Shown here: in pieces, positions 7,154-15,734 of the stretch
Numbering within the stretch: position 1 is the first letter of the stretch
Layout: each line of letters starts with the position of its first letter
NCBI RefSeq assembly: GCF_012927085.1
Contig: NZ_JABBFX010000001.1
Span: forward strand, 434,001-498,000
From: Ramlibacter agri
GTDB taxonomy: Bacteria > Pseudomonadota > Gammaproteobacteria > Burkholderiales > Burkholderiaceae_C
Reading direction: 5' to 3'
DNA: 64,000 bases
Notes under the pieces: model-generated
Told to the model about the DNA's origin: nothing
The model's input: only the letters and a program-made list of their open reading frames with translations
The model's database searches: none
Program-made: the position numbers and the translations under genes

Positions 7154-9138
7154 CCTCCGAGCAGCGCCTGTTCCGCCATCGCCAGCGGCTCGGGCCGGCC
7201 CGAGAGCACCAGCGTATCGCCGTCCTTCAGCGCCGGGTCGGTGGCCGGGTCCACGGTGTGGCCGTTGCTGCGGCGCAGGCTCACCACGCGCACGCCCTGC
7301 GCCAGCAGCGCCAGCTCGCTCAGGTTGCGGCCCAGGCCGCCTGCTTCGCCGGTCAAGGTGACGGTGGACAGGCGTTCCTGCTCCTGGTCTTCCGAGGTCT
7401 TGTCGTCGTCGGCGCCGTGGAAGTAGCCGCGCAGCAGGTTGTAGCGCGCGTCGCGCTGGTTCTGCACGGTGCGCAGCACGCGCCGCATCGGCACGCCCAC
7501 CAGCGCCAACGCGTGGCTGGCCAGCATCAGCGAGCTTTCCAGCGTCTCGGGCACCACCTCGGTGGCGCCGGCGGCCGTCAGCCGCTCGAGGTCGTGGTCG
7601 TCCTGCGTGCGCACGATCACCGGCACGCTAGGCGCGTGCGAGCGCGCCTTGTCCAGCACTTTCAGCGCGCCGGGCACGTCGAGGTAGGTGATGACCAGCG
7701 CGCTGGCCCGGCCCAGGCCGGCGGCGATGAGCGCCTGCAGCCGCGAGGCATCGCCGAACACCACCTGGTCGCCCGCCGCCGCGGCCTGGCGCACGCGGTC
7801 CGGGTCGAGGTCCAGCGCGATGTAGGGGATGTTCTCCTGCTCCAGCATGCGCGCCAGGTTCTGCCCGCAGCGGCCGTAGCCGCAGATGATGACGTGCTTG
7901 TTGGCGTTGATCGAGCGCCGCGCGATGGTCGTCATCTGCAGCGACTGCATCATCCATTCGCTGGCCACCAGCTTCATGACGATGCGGTTGCTCCACTGGA
8001 TGATGAAGGGCGTGGCCAGCATCGACAGCACCATGCTGGCGAGGATGGGGTTGATGAGCCCCGCCGGGATCAGCTTCTGCTGCTGCGCCATCGCCAGCAG
8101 CACGAAGCCGAACTCGCCGGCCTGCGCCAGGTAGAGGCCGGTGCGCAGCGACACGCCGGTGGTGGCGCCGAACACGCGCGCCAGCACCGTCACCAGCAGC
8201 AGCTTGAAAGCCACCGGCGCCAGCAGCAGCAGCAGCACCAGGCCCCAGCGTTGCAGCACCGGGTGCCAGTCCAGCAGCATGCCGATGGTGATGAAGAACA
8301 GGCCCAGCAGCACGTCGTGGAAGGGCCGGATGTCGGCCTCCACCTGGTGCTTGTATTCGGTCTCGGAAATCAGGATGCCGGCGACGAAGGCGCCCAGCGC
8401 CAGCGACAGCCCCGCCATCTCGGTGAGCCAGGCCAGGCCCAGCGTCACCAGCAGCAGGTTCAGCACGAACAGTTCCTCGCTCTTGCGCCGCGCCACCAGG
8501 GTCAGCCACCAGCGCATCAGGCGTTGGCCGCCGGTCAGCAGGATCGTCAGCAGCACCGCGGCCTTGGCCAGCGCGATGCCGATCTCCTTGGCCAGCACCT
8601 CGCCCGGGCTGCCCAGGGCCGGGATCAGCACCAGCAAGGGCACCACCGCCAGGTCCTGCAGCAGCAGCACGCCCATCACGCGCTTGCCGTGCTCGGAGTC
8701 CAGCTCCAGCCGGTCCGACATCAGCTTCACGACGATGGCGGTGCTGCTCATGGCCAGCGCGCCCGAAAGCGCCAGCGCCGTCTGCCAGCCCATGCGCCAT
8801 TGGCCTGGCAGCAGCCAGGCCAGCAGCACGGCGCCCAGGGTCGCGGGCACGATGGTCAGCAGCACCTGGAACAGGCCCAGCCCGAACACGTGGCGCCGCA
8901 TCGCGCGCAGCTTGGAGAGGTTGAACTCCAGGCCGATCACGAACATCAGGAACACCACGCCGAATTCGGCCAGGTGGCGCACGCCGGCCGAATCGTCGGC
9001 CAGCGCCAGCGCGTTGGGCCCGATCAGGACGCCAACGGCCAGGTAGCCCAGCATGGGCGGCAACTTCAGGGAACGGAACGCGACGACGCCCAGCACCGCG
9101 GCCACCAGATACACCAGCGTCAACTCGAGGGCGGACAT
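7150..9138 (-). CDS. KefB-type monovalent cation:proton antiporter with RCK domains
   Basis: The 662-residue inner-membrane protein has an N-terminal CPA2 Na+/H+ exchanger domain of about 12 helices ([40 protein letters not shown]). A TrkA-N/RCK nucleotide-binding domain starts at about residue 415 ([19 protein letters not shown], a Rossmann GxGxxG), and a TrkA-C domain follows at the C-terminus ([18 protein letters not shown]). This is the KefB/KefC/YbaL architecture used for K+ efflux or exchange gated by a cytoplasmic ligand. No separate ancillary KefF/KefG gene is adjacent. It heads a two-gene unit with apt and is divergent from kdsD, 48 bases away. Confidence 0.9.
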   Translation of the reverse strand: MSALELTLVYLVAAVLGVVAFRSLKLPPMLGYLAVGVLIGPNALALADDSAGVRHLAEFGVVFLMFVIGLEFNLSKLRAMRRHVFGLGLFQVLLTIVPATLGAVLLAWLLPGQWRMGWQTALALSGALAMSSTAIVVKLMSDRLELDSEHGKRVMGVLLLQDLAVVPLLVLIPALGSPGEVLAKEIGIALAKAAVLLTILLTGGQRLMRWWLTLVARRKSEELFVLNLLLVTLGLAWLTEMAGLSLALGAFVAGILISETEYKHQVEADIRPFHDVLLGLFFITIGMLLDWHPVLQRWGLVLLLLLAPVAFKLLLVTVLARVFGATTGVSLRTGLYLAQAGEFGFVLLAMAQQQKLIPAGLINPILASMVLSMLATPFIIQWSNRIVMKLVASEWMMQSLQMTTIARRSINANKHVIICGYGRCGQNLARMLEQENIPYIALDLDPDRVRQAAAAGDQVVFGDASRLQALIAAGLGRASALVITYLDVPGALKVLDKARSHAPSVPVIVRTQDDHDLERLTAAGATEVVPETLESSLMLASHALALVGVPMRRVLRTVQNQRDARYNLLRGYFHGADDDKTSEDQEQERLSTVTLTGEAGGLGRNLSELALLAQGVRVVSLRRSNGHTVDPATDPALKDGDTLVLSGRPEPLAMAEQALLGG

Positions 9139-9174
9139 ATGTCCCTATCCTATCTGCCCATCCGCCCCCGCCCC

Positions 9175-9180
9175 TAAAAT
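9175..9180 (+). promoter_or_regulatory. -10-like TAAAAT immediately before kdsD
   Basis: TAAAAT matches five of six bases of the sigma-70 -10 element and sits exactly six bases before the kdsD ATG. No Shine-Dalgarno sequence is visible. If this is the promoter, the transcript would start at or next to the start codon, giving a leaderless mRNA. No clear -35 hexamer was found. Confidence 0.45.
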
Positions 9181-9186
9181 CCCGGG

Positions 9187-10200
9187 ATGAATCTTGCTAC
9201 CCCCCCGTCCACGGCCAGCCCTGCCGGCTTCGACCGGGACCGCGCGGTGCGGCTGGCCCACGAGACCTTCGACATCGAAGCGGCCGCCGTGCAGGGCCTC
9301 AAGGCCCGCTGCGGCGACAGCTTCGCGCAGGCGGTCGAGGCCATGCTGGCCGTGCAGGGACGGGTCGTCGTCATGGGCATGGGCAAGAGCGGCCACGTGG
9401 GCCGCAAGATCGCCGCCACGCTGGCGTCCACCGGCACCGCAGCCATGTTCGTGCACCCGGCCGAGGCGAGCCACGGCGACCTGGGCATGATCAAGCCGGT
9501 CGACCTGGTGCTGATCATCTCCAACGGCGGCGAGAGCGACGAGATCACCGTCATCCTGCCCGTGCTCAAGCGCCTGGGCGCCCCGCTGGTGGCGATGACC
9601 GGCAACGCCAAATCGACGCTGGCGCGCCACGCCGACATCGTGCTGGATTGCGGCGTCGACAAGGAAGCCTGCCCGCTGAACCTGGCGCCCACCGCCAGCA
9701 CCACGGCGCAGCTCGCCATGGGCGATGCCCTGGCGGTCGCCCTGCTCGACGCCCGCGGCTTCCAGGCCGAGGACTTCGCCCGCTCGCACCCGGGCGGCGC
9801 GCTGGGCCGCAAGCTGCTGACGCACCTGAGCGACGTCATGCGCACCGGTGAGGCTGTGCCGAGCGTGCCGCCGGACGCCGAGTTCCCCGCGCTGATGCGC
9901 GAGATGAGCCGCAAGGGCCTGGGCGCCTCGGCCATCGTCGACGCAGCCGGCCGCGTGCTGGGCATCTTCACCGACGGCGACCTGCGCCGGCTCATCGAGC
10001 AAGGCATCGACCTGCGCGCGATGAAGGCGCGCGACGTCATGCACGCCGGCCCCAAGACCATCCGCGACAACGCGCTGGCTGCCGAGGCGGCCCAGCAGAT
10101 GGAGCAGTTCCGCATCACCAGCGTGCTGGTGGTGGACGCGGACGGCATTCTGGTCGGCGCCGTCAACAGCAACGACCTGATGCGGGCTAAAGTCATCTAA
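9187..10200 (+). CDS. kdsD: D-arabinose 5-phosphate isomerase
   Basis: KdsD converts ribulose 5-phosphate to arabinose 5-phosphate, the precursor of KDO in lipopolysaccharide. The 337-residue product has a SIS sugar-isomerase domain at about residues 45-180 (VVVMGMGKSGHVGRKIAATLASTG, then EASHGDLGMI and SNGGESDEI) and two CBS domains at about 210-330, ending NSNDLMRAKVI. Length and domain order match KdsD/KpsF enzymes. It is followed by kdsC after four bases and then lptC, so this is an LPS-core operon. It is divergent from the antiporter gene. Confidence 0.95.
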   Translation: MNLATPPSTASPAGFDRDRAVRLAHETFDIEAAAVQGLKARCGDSFAQAVEAMLAVQGRVVVMGMGKSGHVGRKIAATLASTGTAAMFVHPAEASHGDLGMIKPVDLVLIISNGGESDEITVILPVLKRLGAPLVAMTGNAKSTLARHADIVLDCGVDKEACPLNLAPTASTTAQLAMGDALAVALLDARGFQAEDFARSHPGGALGRKLLTHLSDVMRTGEAVPSVPPDAEFPALMREMSRKGLGASAIVDAAGRVLGIFTDGDLRRLIEQGIDLRAMKARDVMHAGPKTIRDNALAAEAAQQMEQFRITSVLVVDADGILVGAVNSNDLMRAKVI

Positions 10201-10203
10201 AGC

Positions 10204-10746
10204 ATGTCGCCCGCAGTCCAATTCCCGCCCGAGCTCCTGCTTGCGGCGCAAGGCATCAAGCTCGCCTTCTTCGACATCGACGGCGTCCTCACCGACGGCG
10301 GCCTGCTGATGTCGGCCGAAGGCGAGACGCTCAAGCGCTTCAACATCCTCGACGGCCTGGGCCTCAAGCTGTTGCAGCGCGCCGGCATCACGCCGGCCGT
10401 CATCACCGGCCGCGATTCGGCGCCGCTGCGCAAGCGTCTGCAGGCGCTGGGCGTGACCAACGTGCACTACGGCACCGAAGAGAAGCGCCCGGCCGCCGAA
10501 AGCGTGCTGGCCCAGCTGGGGCTGGACTGGTCGCAGGCCGCCGCCATCGGCGACGACTGGCCCGACCTGCCGGTGCTGCGCCGGTGCGCCTTCCCTGTGG
10601 CGCCGGCCAACGCGCATGCCGAGGTGCGCGCCGCGGCCCGCTACGTGACGCAGGCGGCCGGCGGCCACGGCGCCGCGCGCGAGTTCTGCGACCTGTTGCT
10701 GGTGGCCTCGGGCCAGTACGCGCGCCTGCTGGAGGACTACCGGTGA
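10204..10746 (+). CDS. kdsC: 3-deoxy-D-manno-octulosonate 8-phosphate phosphatase
   Basis: KdsC removes phosphate from KDO-8-P to give KDO. The 180-residue product is a small cap-less HAD phosphatase: the nucleophile motif DIDGVLTDG at residues 24-32, the second motif in ITGRDS, a lysine in EEKRPA, and the acidic motif GDDWPDLPVL. Length is typical for the tetrameric enzyme. It sits between kdsD and lptC, and its stop codon overlaps the GTG start of lptC. Confidence 0.95.
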   Translation: MSPAVQFPPELLLAAQGIKLAFFDIDGVLTDGGLLMSAEGETLKRFNILDGLGLKLLQRAGITPAVITGRDSAPLRKRLQALGVTNVHYGTEEKRPAAESVLAQLGLDWSQAAAIGDDWPDLPVLRRCAFPVAPANAHAEVRAAARYVTQAAGGHGAAREFCDLLLVASGQYARLLEDYR

Positions 10747-11393
10747 CGCCGCTGCGCGGCTTCGCCCGCGCCGTCGACCGCCTCACCATCTACCTGCCCG
10801 TCATCCTGATGGGCCTGCTGGCGCTGGGCACCTACTGGCTGGCGCGCAACACGCCCACGAGTGGCGCGGCCCCGGTGCAGGAGGCGCCCACGCACGACCC
10901 GGACTATTTCCTGCGCGGCTTCTCGGTGAAGTCCTTCGACCCCAACGGCCGGCTGAAGACCGAGATCCGCGGCACCGAAGCTCGTCACTTCCCCGACAAC
11001 GACACGCTGGAGATCGACCAGCCGCGCATGCGCAGCTTCAGCGAGACGGGCGCGCTGACCACCGGCACGGCCGATCGCGCGCTCAGCAACTCGGATGGGT
11101 CCGAGGTGCAGCTGTTCGGCAATGCGATCGTCACGCGCCAGAGCAACGACGCCAAGGGCAATGCCCAGCCCAAGCTGGAGATCCGCAGCGATTTCCTGCA
11201 CATCTTCGGCAACACCGAGAAGGTCCGCACCAACAAGCCGGTGGTGCTGACCCGTGGTGACGACCGCTTCGCGGGCGATTCGCTGGACTACGACAACCTC
11301 GACCGCGTGCTGGAACTGCACGGGCGCGTGCACGGCGTCATCCAGCCGCAGCCCGCGAGTCCGGGCGCCACTGCGCCGGCGAAGGCCCCATGA
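10743..11393 (+). CDS. lptC: LPS export ABC transporter periplasmic protein LptC
   Basis: LptC is a bitopic inner-membrane protein that receives LPS from the LptBFG transporter and passes it to LptA. The 216-residue product has one membrane helix near the N-terminus (IYLPVILMGLLALGTYWLA) and then a periplasmic beta-jellyroll (PDYFLRGFSVKSFDPNGRLKT...GTEARHFPDNDTLEI...). I chose the GTG at 10743 because it overlaps the kdsC stop and places the helix correctly. A longer in-frame extension reads through kdsC and is not credible. lptA and lptB, which usually follow, are absent here; a short-chain dehydrogenase follows instead. Confidence 0.9.
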   Translation: MTPLRGFARAVDRLTIYLPVILMGLLALGTYWLARNTPTSGAAPVQEAPTHDPDYFLRGFSVKSFDPNGRLKTEIRGTEARHFPDNDTLEIDQPRMRSFSETGALTTGTADRALSNSDGSEVQLFGNAIVTRQSNDAKGNAQPKLEIRSDFLHIFGNTEKVRTNKPVVLTRGDDRFAGDSLDYDNLDRVLELHGRVHGVIQPQPASPGATAPAKAP

Positions 11394-12169
11394 GCGCGGG
11401 ACCGCTGGTCTTCATCACGGGCGCGTCCAGTGGCATCGGCCAGGCGCTGGCCTGGCGCTACCACCAGGCCGGCTGGCGGCTGGCGCTGGTGGCGCGGCGG
11501 ACGGCGGAGATCGAGGCCTGGGCGCGCGGGGCGGGCATCCCGGCGGAGCGCTGGCGCGTGTACGGCGCTGACGTCGCGGACAGCGCCAGCATCATCGGCG
11601 CCGCCGAGGCCTGCATCGCCGCGCAGGGTTTGCCGGACACGGTGATCGCCAACGCGGGCATCAGCGTCGGCATCGACACCGCGGAGCGCGAAGACCTGGC
11701 CGTGCTGGCGCGCACCTTCGCCACCAACAACATCGGCCTGGCCGCCACCTTCCACCCTTTCGTGAAAGCGATGCGCGCGCGCGGCAGCGGCCGCCTGGTG
11801 GGCATCGCCAGCGTTGCCGGCATCCGCGGGCTGCCGGGGCACGGCGCCTACTGTTCCAGCAAGGCGGGGGTCATCAGCTACTGCGAGAGCCTGCGCGGCG
11901 AGCTGCGAGGCAGCGGCGTGAAGGTGGTGACCATTGCGCCGGGCTACGTCGATACGCCGCTGACGCAGAAGAACCGCTACGGCATGCCCTTCCTGATGCA
12001 GCCGCAGGATTTTGCCGAGCGCGCCTTCCGCGCGGTCGAGGCGGGCGTGAGCTACCGCGTGATCCCCTGGCAGATGGGTGTGGTGGCGAAGCTGATGCGC
12101 CTGTTGCCCAACGCCCTGTTCGACCGGCTGCTCGTGGGCCGCGCCCGCAAGCCCCGGCAAGCGCAGTAG
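11390..12169 (+). CDS. short-chain dehydrogenase/reductase
   Basis: This 259-residue Rossmann-fold oxidoreductase has the cofactor motif TGASSGIGQ (about residues 9-17), the structural NAG motif (IANAGIS), the catalytic serine in IASVAG and the YxxxK pair in YCSSK. The ARR after the second strand suggests NADP preference. The C-terminal region is basic (GRARKPRQAQ) and follows a hydrophobic stretch, as in membrane-associated members of the DltE/YdfG-like group. It overlaps lptC by four bases, so it belongs to the kdsD-kdsC-lptC transcript. The substrate cannot be told from the sequence. Confidence 0.85.
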   Translation: MSAGPLVFITGASSGIGQALAWRYHQAGWRLALVARRTAEIEAWARGAGIPAERWRVYGADVADSASIIGAAEACIAAQGLPDTVIANAGISVGIDTAEREDLAVLARTFATNNIGLAATFHPFVKAMRARGSGRLVGIASVAGIRGLPGHGAYCSSKAGVISYCESLRGELRGSGVKVVTIAPGYVDTPLTQKNRYGMPFLMQPQDFAERAFRAVEAGVSYRVIPWQMGVVAKLMRLLPNALFDRLLVGRARKPRQAQ

Positions 12170-12173
12170 CCGA

Positions 12174-12204
12174 CAAAAAAAGCTCCCCGCGGGGAGCTTT
12201 TTTG
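12174..12204. terminator. bidirectional terminator between SDR gene and RRM gene
   Basis: A near-perfect palindrome (AAAAAAGCTCCCC, centre GC, GGGGAGCTTTTTT) gives a GC-rich stem with an A-tract on one side and a T-tract on the other. It lies between two convergent genes, so it can end transcripts from both strands. Confidence 0.93.
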
Positions 12205-12261
12205 TTGGGGCTGTCGGCCCGCAGGCTGGGTTGCGCGCAGCGCACCCCAGCGAAGCGTCAC

Positions 12262-12756
12262 TCAGTAGCTGCCGCCACCGCCGCCGCCATAACCGCCGCC
12301 ACCGCCGGAGCGGCCACCGCCACCGCCGCCGCGCGGGCCGGCGCCGTACGGGCTGCGGAAGCCGCCGTCCTGGCCGCCACCACCGCCACCGGAGCGGCCA
12401 CCGCCGCCGCCATAGCCGCCACCGCCGGAGCGGCCACCGCCGCCACCGCCACCGTAACCGCCGCCACCACCACCGCCGCCGCTGCCGCCGAAGCCGCGCG
12501 GACGCTGCTCCATCGGGCGCGCTTCGTTGACCACGACGCTGCGGCCGCCGAGCGACTGGCCGTTCATGCCGGTAATGGCGGCCTGCGCTTCGGCGTCGCT
12601 CGCCATTTCGACGAAGCCGAAGCCCTTGGAGCGGCCGGTTTCGCGCTCCATCATGACCTTGGCACTCGTGACCTGGCCGAACTGGCTGAACGTCTGTTCG
12701 AGATCGCTGTCGCGTACTTGGTAGGGCAGGTTGCCTACGTACAGTTTGTTGCCCAT
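12262..12756 (-). CDS. glycine-rich RNA-binding protein with one RRM
   Basis: The 164-residue protein has one RNA recognition motif at residues 1-80, with RNP2 LYVGNLPY and RNP1 KGFGFVEM both intact. A long tail follows, made almost only of Gly with scattered Tyr, Arg and Ser. This is the bacterial/cyanobacterial Rbp and plant GRP architecture, linked in those groups to cold response and RNA chaperoning. The ATG at 12756 has AGGAG eight bases upstream. A paralogue lies directly upstream at 13006-13431, and both leaders share a hairpin that would pair with the SD. The Gly-rich DNA is highly repetitive, so tail length may vary between strains. Confidence 0.93.
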   Translation of the reverse strand: MGNKLYVGNLPYQVRDSDLEQTFSQFGQVTSAKVMMERETGRSKGFGFVEMASDAEAQAAITGMNGQSLGGRSVVVNEARPMEQRPRGFGGSGGGGGGGGYGGGGGGGRSGGGGYGGGGGRSGGGGGGQDGGFRSPYGAGPRGGGGGGRSGGGGGYGGGGGGSY

Positions 12757-12760
12757 CAAC

Positions 12761-12805
12761 GGGACTCCTGGTAAGACATAACGGACTTGTTCGCGATGGA
12801 GTCCC
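12761..12805 (-). promoter_or_regulatory. leader hairpin occluding the RRM gene SD
   Basis: In the mRNA, GGGACTCC (12805-12798) can pair over eight perfect base pairs with GGAGTCCC (12768-12761), which includes the GGAG of the ribosome binding site. The intervening loop is 29 bases. The same arrangement precedes the paralogue at 13435-13474. It could be a translational switch, for example a thermosensor or an autoregulatory site; this is inferred from base pairing only. Confidence 0.55.
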
Positions 12806-12937
12806 GAAAACGCATTCGACCTACGGAAGCGAAAGGCAACTTTTCACCGCAACCCGCGTGTAAAGCTTGATCACGCTGGGCCATTATTAAGCAGATCACC
12901 ACATGGCACGCAAGAGGCGAAGCGCGCGGTGCTGCGA

Positions 12938-12968
12938 AAAAACAAAAGGGCCCTGAGGCCCTTTGTTT
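12938..12968 (-). terminator. terminator after second RRM gene
   Basis: Read on the minus strand, AAACAAAGGGCC and GGCCC(T)TTTGTTT form a stem with a TCAG loop followed by further T residues. It lies 38 bases past the stop of the 13006-13431 gene and separates the two RRM transcripts. Confidence 0.85.
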
Positions 12969-13005
12969 GCATTTTCCGGGAAATTCGTTCGAATTTCCGG
13001 AGCAA

Positions 13006-13431
13006 TCAGTAGCGGTCGCGGCCGCCACCACCGTAGCCGCCGCCGCCGCCGCCGCCGTCGCCACGGCCACCGCCGTAACCACCGCCGCCGCCTTCACGCC
13101 GGCCACCACCGTAGCCGCCGCCGCCGCCGAAACCACCACCACCACCGCCGCCGCCGGCGCCACCGAAGCCGCGGGGACGCTGCTCCATCGGGCGGGCTTC
13201 GTTGACCACCAGCGCACGGCCGCTGTGCATCTGGCCGCTCATGCCCTGGATGGCGGCTTGCGCCTCAGCGGGGCTGCCCATTTCGACAAAGCCGAAACCC
13301 TTGGAACGACCGGTGTCGCGCTCCATCATGACACGGGCGCTGGTGACGGTACCGAACTGGCTGAAAGCCTGCTCGAGGTCGCTATCGCGGAAAGAGTAGG
13401 GAAGGTTCCCCACGTAAAGTTTGTTGCCCAT
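13006..13431 (-). CDS. glycine-rich RNA-binding protein with one RRM (paralogue)
   Basis: The 141-residue protein is a close paralogue of the product at 12262-12756: the RRM is nearly identical (RNP2 LYVGNLPY, RNP1 KGFGFVEM, then VVNEARPMEQRPRGFGG), while the Gly-rich tail diverges and ends RDRY. Each gene has its own leader and terminator, so this looks like a tandem duplication that kept separate regulation. The ATG has AGGAG seven bases upstream, within a conserved leader hairpin. An RNA-chaperone role in cold or stress is known for the family; here it is inferred. Confidence 0.93.
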   Translation of the reverse strand: MGNKLYVGNLPYSFRDSDLEQAFSQFGTVTSARVMMERDTGRSKGFGFVEMGSPAEAQAAIQGMSGQMHSGRALVVNEARPMEQRPRGFGGAGGGGGGGGFGGGGGYGGGRREGGGGGYGGGRGDGGGGGGGYGGGGRDRY

Positions 13432-13434
13432 TAC

Positions 13435-13474
13435 GGGACTCCTGGATCAAGAAACGCGGAAAGCGATGGAGTCC
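13435..13474 (-). promoter_or_regulatory. leader hairpin occluding the second RRM gene SD
   Basis: GGACTCC (13474-13468) pairs perfectly with GGAGTCC (13442-13436), again covering the SD of the gene at 13006-13431. The motif GGACTCCATCGC is shared with the other leader at 12798-12805 although the rest of the two leaders differs, which argues for selection on this element. Confidence 0.55.
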
Positions 13475-13648
13475 GCAAGACGCAATCAACGAACCACGCG
13501 AGACCGACAAACACCGCAAACAATGGTACGCACCTGCGCACCACTACCCTGGATTATGCGACGAGAACGCAAATCGTTGCACTAGGGCTGCCCCGGATGC
13601 TTCATTCGGATGAGGCATTTAGGCGTCCGCGCCACTGTCTGGGCCCCG

Positions 13649-14851
13649 TCACCAGCTCGCTTCGCGTTCCGGCGTGGCCCCGATCCGGTGGATCGACAGG
13701 TCCGCGCCCTGGAATTCCTGCTCCGGCGACAGCCGCAGGCCCAGCACCTTTTTCAGGGTGCCGTAGACGATGAAGCCGCCCACCAGCGCCCAGGCCACGC
13801 CCAGCAGGCTGCCGAATACCTGGGCCAGGAAGGACACGCCGCCCAGCCCGCCCAGCGCCTTGCTGCCGAAAATGCCCGCCGCCAGGCCGCCCCAGAGGCC
13901 GCACAGGCCATGGAGGGGCCAGACGCCCAGGACGTCGTCGATCTTCCAGCGGTTCTGGGTCAGCGTGAACATGACGACGAAGATGGCGCCGGCGGCGCCC
14001 CCCGTGATGAACGCCCCCACCGGGTGCATCAGGTCGCTGCCCGCGCACACGGCCACCAGGCCGGCCAGCGGCCCGTTGTGGACGAAGCCGGGGTCGTTGC
14101 GGCCCAGGGCCAGCGCCGCCAGGGTGCCCCCCACCATGGCCATCAGCGAATTCACGGCCACCAGGCCGGAAACCTTGTCGATGGACTGCGCGCTCATGAC
14201 GTTGAAGCCGAACCAGCCCACGGTGAGGATCCAGGCGCCCAGCGCCAGGAAGGGGATGTTGGACGGCGGGTGGGCCGACATCGCGCCGTCCTTGCGGTAG
14301 CGGTTGCTGCGCGCGCCCAGCAGCAGCACGGCGGGCAGCGCCAGCCAGCCGCCGACGGCGTGGACCACGATGGAGCCGGCGAAGTCGTGGAATTCGGCGC
14401 CGGTCACGGACCGGATCCAGGCCTGGATGCCGAAGCGCTGGTTCCAGGCCACGCCCTCGAACAACGGATAGACCACGCCGACGATGACGGCCGTGGCGAT
14501 CAGCTGCGGGCCGAAGCGGGCGCGTTCCGCAATCCCGCCCGAAATGATCGCCGGGATGGCCGCGGCGAAGGTCAGCAGGAAGAAGAAGCGCACCAGCCCG
14601 AAGCCGTGCTGCGCGACTAGCTGGTCGGCGCTGACCAGGAAGCTGGTGCCATAGGCCACCGCGTAGCCGACCAGGAAGTAGGCGACGGTGGAAACCGAGA
14701 GGTCGCTGAGGATCTTGACCAGGGCGTTGACCTGGTTCTTCTTGCGGACGGTACCGAGTTCGAGAAAGGCGAAACCGGAGTGCATCGCCAGGACCAGGAT
14801 GGCGCCCAGCAGGATGAACAGGACGTCCGAGCCCTGTTTTAGTGCTTCCAT
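13649..14851 (-). CDS. amt: ammonium transporter
   Basis: The 400-residue protein is an Amt/MEP/Rh family channel with about 11 membrane helices. Visible signatures include GFAFLELGTVRKKN in the first helix, DFAGSIVVHAVGGW and GWFGFN in the middle, and conserved pore-region histidines (VHAVGG and VWPLHGLCG). It moves ammonium or ammonia across the inner membrane. The ATG at 14851 has AGAGG seven bases upstream; a longer in-frame start is unlikely because it adds a non-hydrophobic tail. No signal peptide is visible. No adjacent glnK was found, unlike the common amt-glnK pair, so regulation must come from elsewhere. Confidence 0.93.
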   Translation of the reverse strand: MEALKQGSDVLFILLGAILVLAMHSGFAFLELGTVRKKNQVNALVKILSDLSVSTVAYFLVGYAVAYGTSFLVSADQLVAQHGFGLVRFFFLLTFAAAIPAIISGGIAERARFGPQLIATAVIVGVVYPLFEGVAWNQRFGIQAWIRSVTGAEFHDFAGSIVVHAVGGWLALPAVLLLGARSNRYRKDGAMSAHPPSNIPFLALGAWILTVGWFGFNVMSAQSIDKVSGLVAVNSLMAMVGGTLAALALGRNDPGFVHNGPLAGLVAVCAGSDLMHPVGAFITGGAAGAIFVVMFTLTQNRWKIDDVLGVWPLHGLCGLWGGLAAGIFGSKALGGLGGVSFLAQVFGSLLGVAWALVGGFIVYGTLKKVLGLRLSPEQEFQGADLSIHRIGATPEREASW

Positions 14852-14983
14852 AAAACCTCTTTGGATGGAAATGCTGTGTTTTGGTGCGTTCTTGGCCGTT
14901 GGTCGGCTTCTTGCACCAATGGCAAGCAATAAGTGCGCCAGAAGTGTGCAGGCTTCCGCTCAGCTTCGGGTTAGAATGCGGGC

Positions 14984-15135
14984 TGTCATTGGGGAGTAGC
15001 CTCCGTCCTTCTGCGACGGCCCTGCGTCAACAGACTTGGAACCCCGGTTCCATGGCGCAGGCGGACCTTTCGGTTTGGCGAGACCTTTGGCTGCGCAGCC
15101 TCCGTTTCAGGCCGGGGAAGCTGTGCGGTCATTGC
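14984..15135 (+). ncRNA. yybP-ykoY manganese riboswitch
   Basis: The leader of the GDT1-type gene contains TCATTGGGGAGTAGCC, then GCGTCAACAGACTTGG and GCGAGACCTTTGG, the conserved blocks of the yybP-ykoY (Mn2+) riboswitch class. That class typically precedes Mn2+ exporters such as MntP, TerC-like and UPF0016 proteins, which is the case here. A -10-like TTAGAAT at 14971-14977 would start the RNA just before the aptamer. The boundaries are approximate, and no clear terminator stem precedes the SD, so control may be translational. Confidence 0.8.
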
Positions 15136-15159
15136 GTGCTCGAACCGGCCGGAGTTCCC

Positions 15160-15717
15160 ATGGAAGCCTTCCTCGTCTCCACCGGTATCGTCGCCCTCGC
15201 CGAAATGGGCGACAAGACGCAGCTGCTGTCGCTGGTTCTCGCCACCAAGTTCCGCCGTCCCTGGCCCATCGTTGCGGGCATCTTCGTTTCGACGCTCGTC
15301 AACCACGGCCTGGCCGGCGCGGTCGGCGCCTGGGTCACCCAGATGCTGGGCCCGGACATGCTGCGCTGGGTGCTGGGCGGCTCCTTCATCGCCATGGCGA
15401 TCTGGATGCTGATCCCCGACAAGCTGGACGAAGACGAAGCCGAGACCAAGCCGCGCTTCGGCGTGTTCGGCGCGACCGTCATCGCCTTCTTCCTGGCCGA
15501 GATGGGCGACAAGACGCAGGTGGCCACCGTCATGCTGGCCGCGCGCTTCGACGCCTGGGCCAGCGTGGTCGCCGGCACGACGCTGGGCATGATGCTGGCC
15601 AACGTGCCGGTCGTGTTCTTCGGCGAGGCCATCACCCGCAAGGTGCCCATCAAGGTGGTGCACTCCATCGGGGCAGTGGTGTTCCTCGTGCTGGGCGTGT
15701 TGGCGCTCATTCACTAG
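15160..15717 (+). CDS. GDT1/UPF0016 (TMEM165) family manganese/calcium transporter
   Basis: The 185-residue inner-membrane protein has two homologous halves, each with the family signature Ex[15 protein letters not shown] at residues 13-23 and [11 protein letters not shown] at 112-122. About six hydrophobic helices are predicted, with a short acidic linker ([11 protein letters not shown]) between halves. Bacterial members such as MneA export Mn2+ in exchange for protons. The Mn2+ riboswitch-like leader directly upstream supports the manganese assignment. The ATG at 15160 has GGAG six bases upstream; the longer open frame runs through the riboswitch and is rejected. Confidence 0.92.
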   Translation: MEAFLVSTGIVALAEMGDKTQLLSLVLATKFRRPWPIVAGIFVSTLVNHGLAGAVGAWVTQMLGPDMLRWVLGGSFIAMAIWMLIPDKLDEDEAETKPRFGVFGATVIAFFLAEMGDKTQVATVMLAARFDAWASVVAGTTLGMMLANVPVVFFGEAITRKVPIKVVHSIGAVVFLVLGVLALIH

Positions 15718-15727
15718 CCGCTATACT
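15700..15727 (+). promoter_or_regulatory. sigma-70 promoter of metX
   Basis: TTGGCG (15700-15705) and TATACT (15722-15727) are 16 bases apart. The expected transcription start (about 15734) falls at the first base of the SAM-II aptamer. The -35 element overlaps the end of the upstream transporter gene. Confidence 0.7.
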
Positions 15728-15734
15728 GTTTCCA

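Noticed and set aside
7147-9177. 676-codon plus-strand open frame opposite the antiporter gene
   Set aside because: Composition is dominated by His, Gln and Arg, typical of antisense to a membrane protein gene; the minus strand encodes a full antiporter with RCK domains.
10584-10742. Longer start for lptC inside kdsC
   Set aside because: It would add about 50 Arg-rich residues encoded in another frame of kdsC; the GTG at 10743 overlaps the kdsC stop and gives a normal LptC.
12202-12774. Ala/Thr-rich open frames opposite the RRM genes
   Set aside because: They are the antisense of glycine-codon repeats; the RRM motifs on the minus strand are intact.
13595-13620. Terminator after amt
   Set aside because: ATGCTTCAT and ATGAGGCAT form a weak mismatched stem with no T-tract on the minus strand, so termination is not supported.
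14852-14980. NtrC site or sigma-54 promoter upstream of amt
   Set aside because: GCAC and GTGC half-sites are present but at the wrong spacing, and no GG-N10-GC element was found on the correct strand.
14881-15159. Longer start for the GDT1-type gene
   Set aside because: The extension would be translated from the manganese riboswitch; the ATG at 15160 has a good SD.
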